Positions 19,755 through 28,837 are shown, counted from the first letter of the stretch. The stretch is 64,000 nucleotides of DNA from an uncultured Bacteroidota bacterium (GCA_903847585.1 CAINEC010000031.1:1-64000), one strand, 5' to 3'. The notes: generated by a model from the letters alone, not told the origin. Program-made: numbers and translations.

Positions 19755-22328
19755 TTAACCGCGGATGTTTTTCAGGATTTCTTCAAGGTGGTGAAGGTCT
19801 TTCACACGTACTTCACGAGCTTTACTTCCTTCAAATGGTCCAATAATACCTGCTGCTTCTAACTGATCTACTAAACGACCAGCACGATTATATCCAAGCT
19901 TCAAACGACGCTGTAAAAGGGAAGCTGACCCTTGCTGGAACTGAACAACCATACGTGCTGCTTCTTCAAACATTGAGTCTAAATCATCGCCACCCATATC
20001 ACGACCACCGCCACTATCACCTTCATCTGTTGAATATTCAGGAAGGATATATGGATTTGGATAGCCTCTTTGGTTTCCAATAAAGCTGGTGATAGAATCT
20101 ACTTCAGGCGTATCCACGAAAGCACATTGCACACGAATTAAATCAGATCCGTTGCTTAAAAGCATATCCCCACGACCAATTAATTGATCAGCACCTCCTG
20201 TATCTAAAATGGTTCTCGAATCGATTTTAGAAGTTACTTTAAATGCTAAACGAGCAGGGAAGTTAGCTTTAATAGTACCCGTGATAATATTTACTGATGG
20301 ACGTTGCGTAGCAATAATTAAGTGAATACCAATTGCACGCGCTAACTGAGCTAAACGAGCAATAGGCGTTTCAATTTCTTTACCAGCAGTCATGATCAAA
20401 TCTGCAAACTCATCGACAACTAAAACGATGTATGGTAAGAAACGATGGCCTTTATTCGGATTTAATTTACGCTCAATAAATTTCTTATTGTATTCCTTGA
20501 TATTTCTTACCTGCGCTTCTTTCAATAACTCATAACGGTTATCCATTTCAACGCAAAGTGAGTTGACAGTATTCACTACTAATTTTGTGTCGGTGATAAT
20601 TGCATCTCCATCACCAGGAAGCTTCGCAAGGAAATGTCGCTCGATAGTTTTGAATAATGTTAACTCTACTTTCTTCGGATCGACTAATACAAACTTAACT
20701 TGCGCTGGATGTTTTTTATAAAGTAAGGAAACAAGAATAGCATTTAATCCAACAGACTTACCTTGACCAGTAGCACCTGCCATTAACAAGTGTGGCATCT
20801 TTGCTAAATCTGCAATAAAAATTTCATTAGAGATAGTTTTACCTAAAGCAATTGGTAAGTCGTAATCAGTATTCTGGAACTTCTCAGAAGCCATCACTGA
20901 ACGCATACTTACTACATCTGGATTTTGGTTCGGCACTTCGATACCAATCGTTCCTTTACCTGGAATAGGGGCGATGATACGAATACCTAAGGCTGCTAAA
21001 CTAAGTGCGATATCATCTTCAAGATTTTTAATTTTCGAAATACGAATACCTGCTTTCGGAACAATTTCAAAAAGTGTAACTGTAGGTCCAACTGTAGCTT
21101 TGATACGTTCAATTTCAATATCGTAATGACCAAGAGTTTCGATAATACGTTTTTTATTCGCTTCGAGCTCGGCCATTAATTCTTCCTTCGACATTTGTAC
21201 TCTGTTCGAAGTATAATTCTCTAATAAATCGAGCGTAGGATATTGATAACTGCTTAAGTCGAGAGTTGGATCATATTCCCCTAATTGTTCTACCAAACTG
21301 GTCTCTTCATCAGAAACTACATGAACTCCTTCAGCAGGATCACTTGCATCTTCTTGTGATACGGGTGCAATTTCTAAAGCAAGCGGATCAGTAGTAGTCG
21401 GTTGTTTTACCTCTACGATTGGTTCTAATTCGATTTGCTCATCATCTTGAAAATTATCTCCTAAATCATCTTCCTGCATTTCCGTTTGAAAAACTGTATC
21501 AAGCGTTTCATCAATAATCTCGGGCTTTGGTTCATTCTTGATTTGATTTCCTGATGCAACAGGAGCTGCAGCAACTACTGAAACAGGTTCAGGTATAATG
21601 GCAGGCTCAATATCTTCTGATGACTTTTCTAAGAACGAAGGAAGTTTAAATGCAAAGTTAAATATAGCTACTGCGTATGCAAGTCCAACAAAAAGTAATA
21701 CAAGACCAGCACCTACTTTACCTAATGATAACTCTAATGCTTCATTGATGGTAGCACCTAATCCGCCTCCTAAAAATTGCAAGTTCGCATTGTTCCAGGC
21801 AATATAAGAACAGAAAGCAGGAATGAATAACAAACTGAAAAAGCTATAACGCAAAGTCTTTTTGAAAGGTAAAAGTTCAATGCCAAATAATATTTTAAAT
21901 CCAGGAATGAAACTAAGAATCACAAAAGTGTAAGCAGCGATTCCAAACCACATGTACATAAACTGATGTGAGATAATAGCACCAAATTTTCCAAGCCAGT
22001 TATCGACTTTATTTCCCTTGTAAAAGATTAAATCCAATTTAGAACCACTAACTAAATTCTGATCGTTTTTCCATGTGAAGAAATAAGAAGTAAATGCAAT
22101 CAATAGAAAAACCGAAATAACAATCAGTAACATTCCACTGATTTTAAAAGTTCGCTCATCACGAAGTAAATTAGTTATCGGACCAGGCTCATTTACAGGA
22201 GCGGGTTTCTCTTTCTTTACCTTTTGTTTTCTCTCTCGTAAGGGCGCAACTTCTTCTTCGGTAATTTCTTCTACTTCCAGTTCTGGTTCTGGTTTCTTCG
22301 GTTTAATAACATTGCCACTTCCTGCCAT
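19755..22328 (-). CDS. ftsK: DNA translocase FtsK
   Basis: 857 residues. A charged N-terminus (Glu/Lys rich) is followed by four membrane helices between ~65 and ~245, then an acidic, low-complexity linker, then the motor. Walker A is GATGQGKSVG, Walker B VLVVDEFADLIM, and IATQRPSVNIITG is a further motor motif. The C-terminal winged-helix gamma domain (SLLQRRLKLGYNRAGRLVDQLEAAG) reads KOPS-type polarity sequences. FtsK pumps chromosome dimers through the closing septum and activates XerCD. It precedes lolA. Confidence 0.96.
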   Translation of the reverse strand: MAGSGNVIKPKKPEPELEVEEITEEEVAPLRERKQKVKKEKPAPVNEPGPITNLLRDERTFKISGMLLIVISVFLLIAFTSYFFTWKNDQNLVSGSKLDLIFYKGNKVDNWLGKFGAIISHQFMYMWFGIAAYTFVILSFIPGFKILFGIELLPFKKTLRYSFFSLLFIPAFCSYIAWNNANLQFLGGGLGATINEALELSLGKVGAGLVLLFVGLAYAVAIFNFAFKLPSFLEKSSEDIEPAIIPEPVSVVAAAPVASGNQIKNEPKPEIIDETLDTVFQTEMQEDDLGDNFQDDEQIELEPIVEVKQPTTTDPLALEIAPVSQEDASDPAEGVHVVSDEETSLVEQLGEYDPTLDLSSYQYPTLDLLENYTSNRVQMSKEELMAELEANKKRIIETLGHYDIEIERIKATVGPTVTLFEIVPKAGIRISKIKNLEDDIALSLAALGIRIIAPIPGKGTIGIEVPNQNPDVVSMRSVMASEKFQNTDYDLPIALGKTISNEIFIADLAKMPHLLMAGATGQGKSVGLNAILVSLLYKKHPAQVKFVLVDPKKVELTLFKTIERHFLAKLPGDGDAIITDTKLVVNTVNSLCVEMDNRYELLKEAQVRNIKEYNKKFIERKLNPNKGHRFLPYIVLVVDEFADLIMTAGKEIETPIARLAQLARAIGIHLIIATQRPSVNIITGTIKANFPARLAFKVTSKIDSRTILDTGGADQLIGRGDMLLSNGSDLIRVQCAFVDTPEVDSITSFIGNQRGYPNPYILPEYSTDEGDSGGGRDMGGDDLDSMFEEAARMVVQFQQGSASLLQRRLKLGYNRAGRLVDQLEAAGIIGPFEGSKAREVRVKDLHHLEEILKNIRG

Positions 22329-22663
22329 AATAAAATTTTGTAGAGAGTAAAAATACCAAGGAGACTATTGCTGATTCCATTCTTATGAACGAGTTATTCA
22401 ACAATTTTGTGTGTAAAACTAATTTTTATTTTTTTTGATTGTTTAAACATGTAAAATTCTATGATAAGTGGCCAATTTTAAGTAAAGTAACTATCTTTTA
22501 ATTTAAACTACTTTTATTTAATACCGACTTATTCTTTCTTTATTTTCAAATTATCAAATCTTCAAATCGCCAATCCCGATAGCTATCGGGACAAATTATC
22601 AAATTGACTTTCCTCAATCCAAAACAAATCAAAAATCATTTCTAAAAATCCCATTCAATTCCT
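22329..22663. other. Intergenic region between divergent ftsK and MBL-rhodanese genes
   Basis: 335 nt of very AT-rich DNA without ORFs. Apart from the 18-bp palindrome at 22574 and a -7 box immediately to its right (22664), I see nothing: direct short repeats such as ATCAAATCTTCAAATCG / ATTATCAAAT around 22550-22600 look like low-complexity sequence. Confidence 0.4.
22574..22591. repeat. 18-bp perfect palindrome TCCCGATAGCTATCGGGA
   Basis: Perfectly self-complementary and GC-richer than its surroundings, sitting between divergent genes. This kind of CCCGATAGCTATCGGG word is recalled as a frequent dispersed intergenic palindrome in Bacteroidota; it is seen once here. It could form a cruciform or be a protein site. 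Confidence 0.7.
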
Positions 22664-22671
22664 TAAATTTG
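22664..22671 (+). promoter_or_regulatory. Candidate -7 box (TAAATTTG)
   Basis: Exact match to TAnnTTTG, 27 nt before the ATG at 22699. No TTTG at -33. Confidence 0.45.
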
Positions 22672-22698
22672 CCTCATAATTTTAAAAATATTTTTACA

Positions 22699-24105
22699 AT
22701 GAAAATAGAGCAAATCTACACAGGCTGTTTAGCACAAGGAGCTTATTATATTGAGTCGAATGGAGAGGTAGCAGTGATTGATCCCCTGCGCGAGATACAA
22801 CCTTATTTAGATAGAGCAGCGAAGGACAATGCCCAAATAAAATATGTTTTTGAAACGCATTTTCATGCTGATTTCGTTTCTGGTCATTTGGATTTAGCAA
22901 AGGCCTCAGGGGCATCGATTGTTTTTGGGCCTAATGCAGCACCAAGCTTTGAATGTACTATTGCAACCGATGGACAAGTGTTTAAGTTAGGAGATGTGAC
23001 TATTACTGTTTTGCATACTCCCGGACATACGATGGAGTCTTCTTGTTATTTATTGACGGATAAAGATGGAACTAAGAAAGCTGTTTTTACAGGTGATACA
23101 TTATTCATTGGAGATGTTGGTCGTCCAGATTTAGCTCAGAAAAGTGATATTACACAAGATGATTTAGCTGGATTTTTATTTGATTCTTTACGAACTAAAT
23201 TAATGACATTACCTGATGATGTTATTGTTTATCCTGCACACGGTGCGGGTTCAGCTTGCGGAAAGAATATGAGCAAAGAAACCTTTGATACATTGGAGCA
23301 CCAAAAAGCTACGAACTATGCTTTACGCGCAGATATGACGAAGGAAGAGTTCATTAAAGAAGTAACAGACGGTTTAATGCCTCCTCCGGGATATTTCCCT
23401 TTAAATGTGAAGATGAATAAAATGGGGTATGATAGCATTACCGATGTTATCAAACGCGGAACTACGGCTTTAAGTCCGGCAGCTTTTGAAGCAGCAGCAA
23501 ATGAAACAGACGCATTAATTTTAGATACACGTGCAGCGCAAGATTTTGCAAAAGGATTTATCCCTAATTCTATTTTTATTGGAATTGATGGTGGCTTTGC
23601 TCCATGGGTAGGTGCATTAATTACCGATATTGATCAGAAGATATTAGTAGTTGCTGATGCTGGTCGTGAGCAAGAAGTAATTACACGTTTAGCACGTGTT
23701 GGATACGATCATGCGATAGGATTTTTAGAGGGTGGAATTGATGCTTGGAAAAATGCAGGTAAGGAATTAGACACGATTACATCTGTTACGGTGGAAGAAA
23801 CAGCTGTTAAGATGGCGGAGGGTAATACAGTGGTTGATGTTCGTAAGCCAGGCGAATATAATTCGGAGCATATTGTAGATGTAGAGAATGTTCCGTTAGA
23901 TTTTATTAACGAGCAAATGGCATCTGTTCCTAAAGATAAACCTGTTTATATTCATTGTGCTGGAGGGTATCGTTCGATGATTTTTGTGTCTATTTTAAGA
24001 GCAAGAGGCTATCAGAATTTAATTGATGTGCAAGGCGGATTCGGAGCTATTAAAAAATCAGGATTGTTTAATTTGCAATCAACTGCTTGTAGTAAATCTA
24101 AATAA
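22699..24105 (+). CDS. Persulfide dioxygenase-like MBL protein fused to two rhodanese domains (CstB-like)
   Basis: 468 residues from ATG 22699; the TTG at 22669 was discarded because it overlaps the -7 box. Residues 1-~235 are an ETHE1-type metallo-beta-lactamase domain (H54-x-H56-x-D58, H63, TPGH110, TGDT with D133, PAHG with H181). Residues ~255-355 form a rhodanese-like domain whose loop reads ADAGREQ and lacks the catalytic Cys. Residues ~365-460 form an active-type rhodanese with C420 in HCAGGYRS. This MBL + inactive rhodanese + active rhodanese order matches CstB, which oxidises persulfides to thiosulfate. Cytoplasmic; likely sulfide detoxification. Confidence 0.88.
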   Translation: MKIEQIYTGCLAQGAYYIESNGEVAVIDPLREIQPYLDRAAKDNAQIKYVFETHFHADFVSGHLDLAKASGASIVFGPNAAPSFECTIATDGQVFKLGDVTITVLHTPGHTMESSCYLLTDKDGTKKAVFTGDTLFIGDVGRPDLAQKSDITQDDLAGFLFDSLRTKLMTLPDDVIVYPAHGAGSACGKNMSKETFDTLEHQKATNYALRADMTKEEFIKEVTDGLMPPPGYFPLNVKMNKMGYDSITDVIKRGTTALSPAAFEAAANETDALILDTRAAQDFAKGFIPNSIFIGIDGGFAPWVGALITDIDQKILVVADAGREQEVITRLARVGYDHAIGFLEGGIDAWKNAGKELDTITSVTVEETAVKMAEGNTVVDVRKPGEYNSEHIVDVENVPLDFINEQMASVPKDKPVYIHCAGGYRSMIFVSILRARGYQNLIDVQGGFGAIKKSGLFNLQSTACSKSK

Positions 24106-24124
24106 TTAATTAAATTAATTTGAT

Positions 24125-24157
24125 AAACCGCATAGTGAAAGCTAGGCGGTTTTTTTA
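24125..24157 (+). terminator. Terminator, copy 1 of a repeated hairpin
   Basis: AAACCGCATAG / CTAGGCGGTTT stem (one A-G mismatch) around the loop TGAAAG, followed by a T-run. Shares its loop and entire 3' arm with the hairpin at 24937-24970. Confidence 0.8.
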
Positions 24158-24247
24158 TTGTTTATAAATCTTATCCTAAATAAAGTGTATTATGACATTA
24201 ATTAGACAGCTTTAAAATAATCAATAAAATCCTTGTTTGATTCTTAG

Positions 24248-24255
24248 TATATTTG
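24248..24255 (+). promoter_or_regulatory. Candidate -7 box (TATATTTG)
   Basis: Matches TAnnTTTG, 20 nt before the ATG of the P460-like lipoprotein. No -33 TTTG at the right distance. Confidence 0.4.
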
Positions 24256-24275
24256 AAATAAAATAATTGCAAAAT

Positions 24276-24794
24276 ATGAAAAATAGATTTTTGTCAAAAA
24301 TAATTTTAGCTTTTTTAACAATATCATTAACAATTAATTCATGCAAAAAGGATGATAAAGCAGAAGGTATAGATAAGGAACTTTTAGATATGGCAAGAAG
24401 TACGAATGGTTTTGTTTGGTATAAAAAATCAAGTGCATTATTAAATAAAAGCTCAGGAACAGGACATTCATTTCCGTATTTAAGGACGAGGTATAATTCT
24501 ACAGCTGCAACTAAACTCGATTCCAATGGAATAATTCTTCCAGGTGTCACCTTTCCTGAAGGGTCTTTAATTGTGAAAGAGCTTTATTCAAATTCGTCAA
24601 CATTAAGTCGATATGCAATTCTCTATAAGAAATCAGGAAGAGCTGAAACAGATGCAAAAGGTTGGATCTGGGGTTATGTAAATGCAGATGGAACAGTTGC
24701 TTCGCCTGCTTCTGAAAAAGGGAATTCGTGTATCAATTGTCATTCACAAACAGGTAGTATTGATTATATGTTAATGAACAAATATTTTCCATAA
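24276..24794 (+). CDS. Cytochrome P460-like mono-haem lipoprotein
   Basis: 172 residues from ATG 24276 (an in-frame TTG 9 nt earlier ignored). Signal MKNRFLSKIILAFLTISLT with lipobox TINSC, so lipid-anchored. The core GVTFPEGSLIVKELYS and YAILYKKSGRAETDAKGW has the cytochrome P460 fold pattern, and the single c-type haem site CINCH lies near the C-terminus (SCINCHSQTGS). P460 cytochromes oxidise hydroxylamine or bind NO; in this phylum the role is not known. It stands alone between two nearly identical terminators. Confidence 0.75.
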   Translation: MKNRFLSKIILAFLTISLTINSCKKDDKAEGIDKELLDMARSTNGFVWYKKSSALLNKSSGTGHSFPYLRTRYNSTAATKLDSNGIILPGVTFPEGSLIVKELYSNSSTLSRYAILYKKSGRAETDAKGWIWGYVNADGTVASPASEKGNSCINCHSQTGSIDYMLMNKYFP

Positions 24795-24936
24795 TCAGCG
24801 TATAGTAATTAATAAAAATTGCCAGGATTAATCATTAAAAAAGGTAAATTTAAATAGTTCTTGTTTCATAGAATTATTTAAGCAAAACTGTTTAAATAAA
24901 TTCGAAAAATATCAATAGAATTAAATTCTATCTCAT

Positions 24937-24970
24937 AAAAAACCGTCTAGTGAAAGCTAGGCGGTTTTTT
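24937..24970 (+). terminator. Terminator, copy 2 of a repeated hairpin
   Basis: 14-bp stem AAAAAACCGTCTAG / CTAGGCGGTTTTTT (one G-T wobble) around TGAAAG. It lies 142 nt after the P460-like stop. The rest of the 280-nt gap to the next gene shows nothing. Confidence 0.8.
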
Positions 24971-25074
24971 ATTTGGTATGTAGATAAAAAACGAAATTCT
25001 TGTAATTATGAAAATCAAATAACAATTCTTAAATATTTTATATTTTTCAGCGTTTCTTAAAAAAAACTGTAATC

Positions 25075-25797
25075 ATGAAAATTAAAAGTATAATTGGAAG
25101 CTTAATCTTATTAATGGTTATTTTATTCTTTGGAGCAAAGGCAAACAAAACATATGAATTAGAAAAAGATATTTTATCATACACTGTCGATCCTAAAAAA
25201 CAAGATGTTCGTTTGTTTTGGAAGGATGATAACGGAAAAATTATTGGCTCATTTAATCAATTAAAAACACATTTAAAGAGTAAGAACAAAGCACTTTTAT
25301 TTGCTGCGAATGCAGGAATGTTTACACCTGAATATGGACCAGTTGGATTGCTGATACAAGAAGGAAAGATCATACATAAAATGAATAACTCTGACGGCAA
25401 AGGAAATTTTAATTGGAAGCCGAATGGTGTATTTTATATTGCGAATAATAATGTTGCAGGTGTTTGTCAATCGAGTGAGTTTAGTAATAACAGTGATATA
25501 AAATACGCTACGCAATCAGGACCAATGCTAATCATTAATGGTAAAATGCATGAAGTCTTTGAAAATTCGAAGTCGTTGTATGTACGTAATGGAGTAGGAA
25601 TTTTACCTGATGGAAAGGTAATCTTTGCAATTTCGAAGAAGGAAATAACATTTTACGATTTTGCCAAGTACTTTCTTGATCTTGGTTGTAAGAACGCTCT
25701 TTATTTTGATGGAGCTATCTCCAAAACTTATTTACCTGAACAAAACTGGATAAGCCAGGATGGGAGATTTGGGGTGATGGTGGGAGTAATAAAATAA
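25075..25797 (+). CDS. Phosphodiester glycosidase-family (NAGPA/DUF2233-like) protein
   Basis: 240 residues with an N-terminal signal or anchor (MKIKSIIGSLILLMVILFFG). Family motifs: LFAANAGMFTPEYGPVGL, NWKPNGVFYI, ATQSGPMLIING, RNGVGILPDGKVIFAIS, CKNALYFDGAISKTYLP. The family includes the uncovering enzyme that cleaves GlcNAc from phosphodiesters, and bacterial members act on cell-wall or surface sugars. Exported, probably periplasmic. Monocistronic by spacing. Confidence 0.82.
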   Translation: MKIKSIIGSLILLMVILFFGAKANKTYELEKDILSYTVDPKKQDVRLFWKDDNGKIIGSFNQLKTHLKSKNKALLFAANAGMFTPEYGPVGLLIQEGKIIHKMNNSDGKGNFNWKPNGVFYIANNNVAGVCQSSEFSNNSDIKYATQSGPMLIINGKMHEVFENSKSLYVRNGVGILPDGKVIFAISKKEITFYDFAKYFLDLGCKNALYFDGAISKTYLPEQNWISQDGRFGVMVGVIK

Positions 25798-25894
25798 TCT
25801 AACCCAACCTCAATGAATTTTCAAAATGTAAAATAAACTAATTTGAATTATTCATTCTTTTTATAATTTTAAAACAATTAAAATATACCTTCAT

Positions 25895-26179
25895 ATGAAA
25901 ATATTATTTTTTATTTCTGCAACTCTTTTTATTCTTTGGTTAATATGGAAAATATCAAGAATAGAAAGAAAAGATTGGAAAGAATACATCCCTTATTATA
26001 AACGCATCATTGATAAAGCTGGTGAGGAAGCATTTCAAATTTTAGAAGAGAAAAAAATCAATAGAAGCTATGGATATTGTCATCGTTTTTGGGGATTAAA
26101 AAAAAGAATCCTTAAAGAAAAATACAATATTAATTGGAAAACGCCAGCTGAATTAAACAGGCATATTATATTCGATTAA
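25895..26179 (+). CDS. Small membrane-anchored hypothetical protein
   Basis: 94 residues. One N-terminal transmembrane helix (ILFFISATLFILWLIWKI) is followed by a basic, Lys/Arg/Tyr-rich cytoplasmic-type tail (KRIIDKAGEEAFQILEEKK, HRFWGLKKRIL). No family recognised. The codon pattern and a good ATG support it as real. 97 nt after the glycosidase-like gene. Confidence 0.5.
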   Translation: MKILFFISATLFILWLIWKISRIERKDWKEYIPYYKRIIDKAGEEAFQILEEKKINRSYGYCHRFWGLKKRILKEKYNINWKTPAELNRHIIFD

Positions 26180-26302
26180 TGATAGTTGACAAGAAAAGAT
26201 TTGGTGTTTTGATTAGTATAAGAAATTAGGATGGAAGCATAAATAATAATGGCTGTCTATTTTCGTTATTGTAACTGCCAGTCATTCTCTAAAACTAGAT
26301 TT

Positions 26303-26818
26303 ATGAATAAACCATATTCAATTTACCTATTTTTAATAGCTATTTTCATTCTAAGCTGTGATAATAACAAAGTAAAAAAACATGAAACAGTATTAATAAA
26401 GCAAGACTCTTTGAAAACCGTTATGGTTGACAAACAGCTTCATGATAGTCTGTATTTTTTATGTGATAGTTTAGCATCAAATATCCAATCAAGTTTGGTG
26501 GAACTAAATAATATGGACCGTATGAGTAAGAAAAAGGATTTTAATGCCACAGATGATTTTTATATGGATTATGAACTCTATACACAGAATGTGTATGGGG
26601 CCGCTGAAAAGATGAATAAAATGGATTCTATCTGTGAGGCTTCCGGCATTTTCATTTTTAATAATAAACTATTTGATTCTGTTGATGAGGCTTTATCGTT
26701 AATTGATTCAATCGAAAAAATAAATCCTAAGATGGATGATTTTCATAAGTCAAGTTTGAAAAAAGAAAAGGACCAATTAATAAGAATGAAAGAGGTACGA
26801 TTTGTTTTTAAAAATTAA
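26303..26818 (+). CDS. Hypothetical lipoprotein, helical
   Basis: 171 residues from ATG 26303, which gives a lipoprotein signal (MNKPYSIYLFLIAIFILSC); an upstream in-frame ATG at 26249 would bury it. The mature part is helical and rich in Asp/Lys/Met (LVELNNMDRMSKKKDFNATD, EALSLIDSIEKINPKMDDF). No known domain. Followed by a bidirectional terminator. Confidence 0.55.
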   Translation: MNKPYSIYLFLIAIFILSCDNNKVKKHETVLIKQDSLKTVMVDKQLHDSLYFLCDSLASNIQSSLVELNNMDRMSKKKDFNATDDFYMDYELYTQNVYGAAEKMNKMDSICEASGIFIFNNKLFDSVDEALSLIDSIEKINPKMDDFHKSSLKKEKDQLIRMKEVRFVFKN

Positions 26819-26841
26819 GTTTAGAATTTATTGCTCACAAA

Positions 26842-26872
26842 AAAACCGTGTAACACTTAGCTACACGGTTTT
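26842..26872. terminator. Bidirectional hairpin terminator
   Basis: AAAACCGTGTA / TACACGGTTTT 11-bp stem, loop ACACTTAGC, between convergent genes ending at 26818 and 26893. Confidence 0.85.
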
Positions 26873-26892
26873 GTATTTTAACCTGTTTGATC

Positions 26893-27411
26893 TTAGTGAT
26901 CGTGATCGTGCATTCCTGGTGTGTGCGCATGACCGTGAGCTAATTCTTCTTCGGATGCTTCACGTACTTCTACTACTTTTCCATCGAATTGTAGCGTATG
27001 TCCTGCTAAAGGATGATTAAAGTCTAATAACACTGTATCTTCATCGATAGAAAGAATCTTAGCCGCTAATTGGTTACCATCTCTGTCTAATAACGGGATA
27101 ACGTTACCAACGCGTAAAATTTCCATATCAACAACTCCATCCACTTTAAACATGTCCATGCCAACACGTACTAATGCTTCATCGTCAACTGGACCGTAAG
27201 CGTTTTCAGAAGCTATAACGAATGAAAACTCATCACCCGTCATCTTACCACTTAAATTGTTTTCGAAATCAGGGATTAATTGTCCTGAACCGAATAAAAA
27301 CACTAATGGAAACTCTGTTCCTGTTTCTTCTACTAATTCGAAATCTACTCCGTTTAAGCTGCTTTGCAGGCGATAGGTAACGGATACCACTTTTTGCTGT
27401 CCTATTTGCAT
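26893..27411 (-). CDS. slyD: SlyD-like FKBP-type peptidyl-prolyl isomerase
   Basis: 172 residues. FKBP part: VSVTYRLQSSLNGVDFE, LFGSGQLIPDFENNLSGKM, then DEFSFVIASENAYGPVDDEA, with the inserted chaperone (IF) domain after it and DFNHPLAGHTLQF closing the fold. The tail is His-rich (HGHAHTPGMHDHDH), the metal-binding feature of SlyD. Cytoplasmic prolyl isomerase/chaperone, often linked to nickel handling. It has its own -7 box upstream and lies 91 nt after the phosphoesterase gene. Confidence 0.9.
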   Translation of the reverse strand: MQIGQQKVVSVTYRLQSSLNGVDFELVEETGTEFPLVFLFGSGQLIPDFENNLSGKMTGDEFSFVIASENAYGPVDDEALVRVGMDMFKVDGVVDMEILRVGNVIPLLDRDGNQLAAKILSIDEDTVLLDFNHPLAGHTLQFDGKVVEVREASEEELAHGHAHTPGMHDHDH

Positions 27412-27479
27412 TTTGTTAAAATTTTGTACGACAGATTTTTAGAGGTCATCAAAAAGGCTATCGCTTGGTTAATATGGCG

Positions 27480-27487
27480 CAAAGGTA
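27480..27487 (-). promoter_or_regulatory. Candidate -7 box (TACCTTTG) for slyD
   Basis: Minus-strand TACCTTTG, 68 nt before the slyD ATG. Matches TAnnTTTG; no clear -33 element. Confidence 0.4.
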
Positions 27488-27502
27488 AGGTTTATTCCCT
27501 TA

Positions 27503-28216
27503 TTATTTACCTATGGCTATGATCTCTTTTCTCCATGAAAGCTCCATTGGCTGATAAACCCAAAACTGATTACAGTGAGTCAGGCAATCGGCCATCCGAA
27601 AACCTCCTCGCTCTGTCTCGAAGTGCGTAGGCTGTTCGATTTTATTATGTCCTACTACCTGATAAAAAGGGGCAGCTGATACTTTCAATTCGCTTATATC
27701 TGCCCAAAACGGACCACCTACATCTAGTCCACCTCTTGCTTTACCAACGCTATAAAGTTCTTTACAACCTTGCTCAAATAAATGGTTTAAATGCTGCGAC
27801 AATCCTCTGGTGTTGTAGTCTGAGAAATCATGTCCAAACATTTGCATGAACTGTAACCACCTTATTGTAATACCCGCGTGTACCCACAGATGCTCAAAGG
27901 CAAAATAAGAAAGTTGAAAGTGTTCTTCATATTGCTTGAAAAGTCGTTGGTAGTCTAATGCATATTTCTCTTTGTAAATTCGTAATCTTTTAGACGAATG
28001 CCAATGGTATTGTAAATCATGATTACCAACTAATAAAACCACTTTGTTAGGATGGTTCAGTTTTAAATCAATAATCTCTTCCAGATTTTTAAGTTCATCG
28101 AGCTCCTCACGACCATCGACATAATCGCCCATGAAAATGACTTTGTCGTATTGGGCAATATCAATCGACTTCCAGTTATCACGGCCATGTATGTCCCCAA
28201 TGGTAATCCACTTCAT
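27503..28216 (-). CDS. Calcineurin-like metallophosphoesterase
   Basis: 237 residues. The full metal-binding set is visible: GDIHGRDNW (residues 7-15), MGDYVDG, VGNHDLQYHW and, near the C-terminus, QVVGHNKIEQPTHFE. Related to PrpA/ApaH-type serine/threonine or diadenosine phosphatases; the substrate is unknown. Cytoplasmic. It follows the AlkA-like gene with a 3-nt gap, so it is the last gene of that operon. Confidence 0.88.
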   Translation of the reverse strand: MKWITIGDIHGRDNWKSIDIAQYDKVIFMGDYVDGREELDELKNLEEIIDLKLNHPNKVVLLVGNHDLQYHWHSSKRLRIYKEKYALDYQRLFKQYEEHFQLSYFAFEHLWVHAGITIRWLQFMQMFGHDFSDYNTRGLSQHLNHLFEQGCKELYSVGKARGGLDVGGPFWADISELKVSAAPFYQVVGHNKIEQPTHFETERGGFRMADCLTHCNQFWVYQPMELSWRKEIIAIGK

Positions 28217-28219
28217 ACC

Positions 28220-28837
28220 TTATGCGTTATCATCTTTCCATTTCCATAGATGCCGGCAGGCGATGGTTCTATACGGACGCCATTGTTCGGCAACTTCAAT
28301 CATCTGCTGGTGTAATTGTTTGCCTTTCCCATCTAAACCATATAACTTCTTCATCGCATTTTGTATTCCTAAATCATCAACTGGAAAAACATCAGGACGG
28401 TTTAATGAAAACATTAGAATCATTTCAACTGTCCATTGTCCAACACCTTTAATTTGCGTTAAATGAGCAATTAAATCTTCATCCGTTTTGCGATAAAGTT
28501 TACGGTAGTCCAAACCGTTAGTAATGGAAAACTGAGCAATGTTCTTCAAGTAACCAGCCTTTTGATAGGATAATCCACAGCTTCTTAAATGTTCATCATC
28601 TAATCGTAAAACAATATTGGCATCTGGATCTTTATTCGGAAATAAATTCAAAAAACGATCGTAAATAGTCGCAGCTGCCTTTGTAGATAACTGCTGACTA
28701 ACAATTGCGCGTATTAAAGATTGATATAAATTTTTATTGGGCAAAAAGGCGAGGGGAGGTGTCGACTTTAAAACATCCTTCATCAAGACATCTTTTTTCA
28801 GATGCTTATAGGCTTTCTTTAATTCATCATCCTTCAT
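28220..28837 (-). CDS. DNA-3-methyladenine glycosylase, AlkA-type HhH
   Basis: 205 residues, the compact bacterial form of the AlkA/HhH-GPD family. AIVSQQLSTKAA (residues 44-55) is the family signature, the helix-hairpin-helix is IKGVGQWTVEMIL (129-141), and the Asp pair D154-D155 in FPVDDLGI holds the catalytic Asp. Removes alkylated bases in base excision repair. Its start overlaps the end of the RsmF-like gene by 11 nt, so translation is probably coupled. Confidence 0.92.
   Translation of the reverse strand: MKDDELKKAYKHLKKDVLMKDVLKSTPPLAFLPNKNLYQSLIRAIVSQQLSTKAAATIYDRFLNLFPNKDPDANIVLRLDDEHLRSCGLSYQKAGYLKNIAQFSITNGLDYRKLYRKTDEDLIAHLTQIKGVGQWTVEMILMFSLNRPDVFPVDDLGIQNAMKKLYGLDGKGKQLHQQMIEVAEQWRPYRTIACRHLWKWKDDNA

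Noticed and set aside
19755..22328. FtsK/SpoIIIE ATPase as a sign of a conjugative element
   Set aside because: Four membrane helices, gamma domain and the ftsK-lolA order identify the chromosomal cell-division translocase; no relaxase or other transfer genes nearby.
28131..28466. Plus-strand ORFs over the AlkA-like and phosphoesterase genes
   Set aside because: Antisense to two genes with clear catalytic motifs; composition (His/Cys/Ser rich) is that of a shadow frame.
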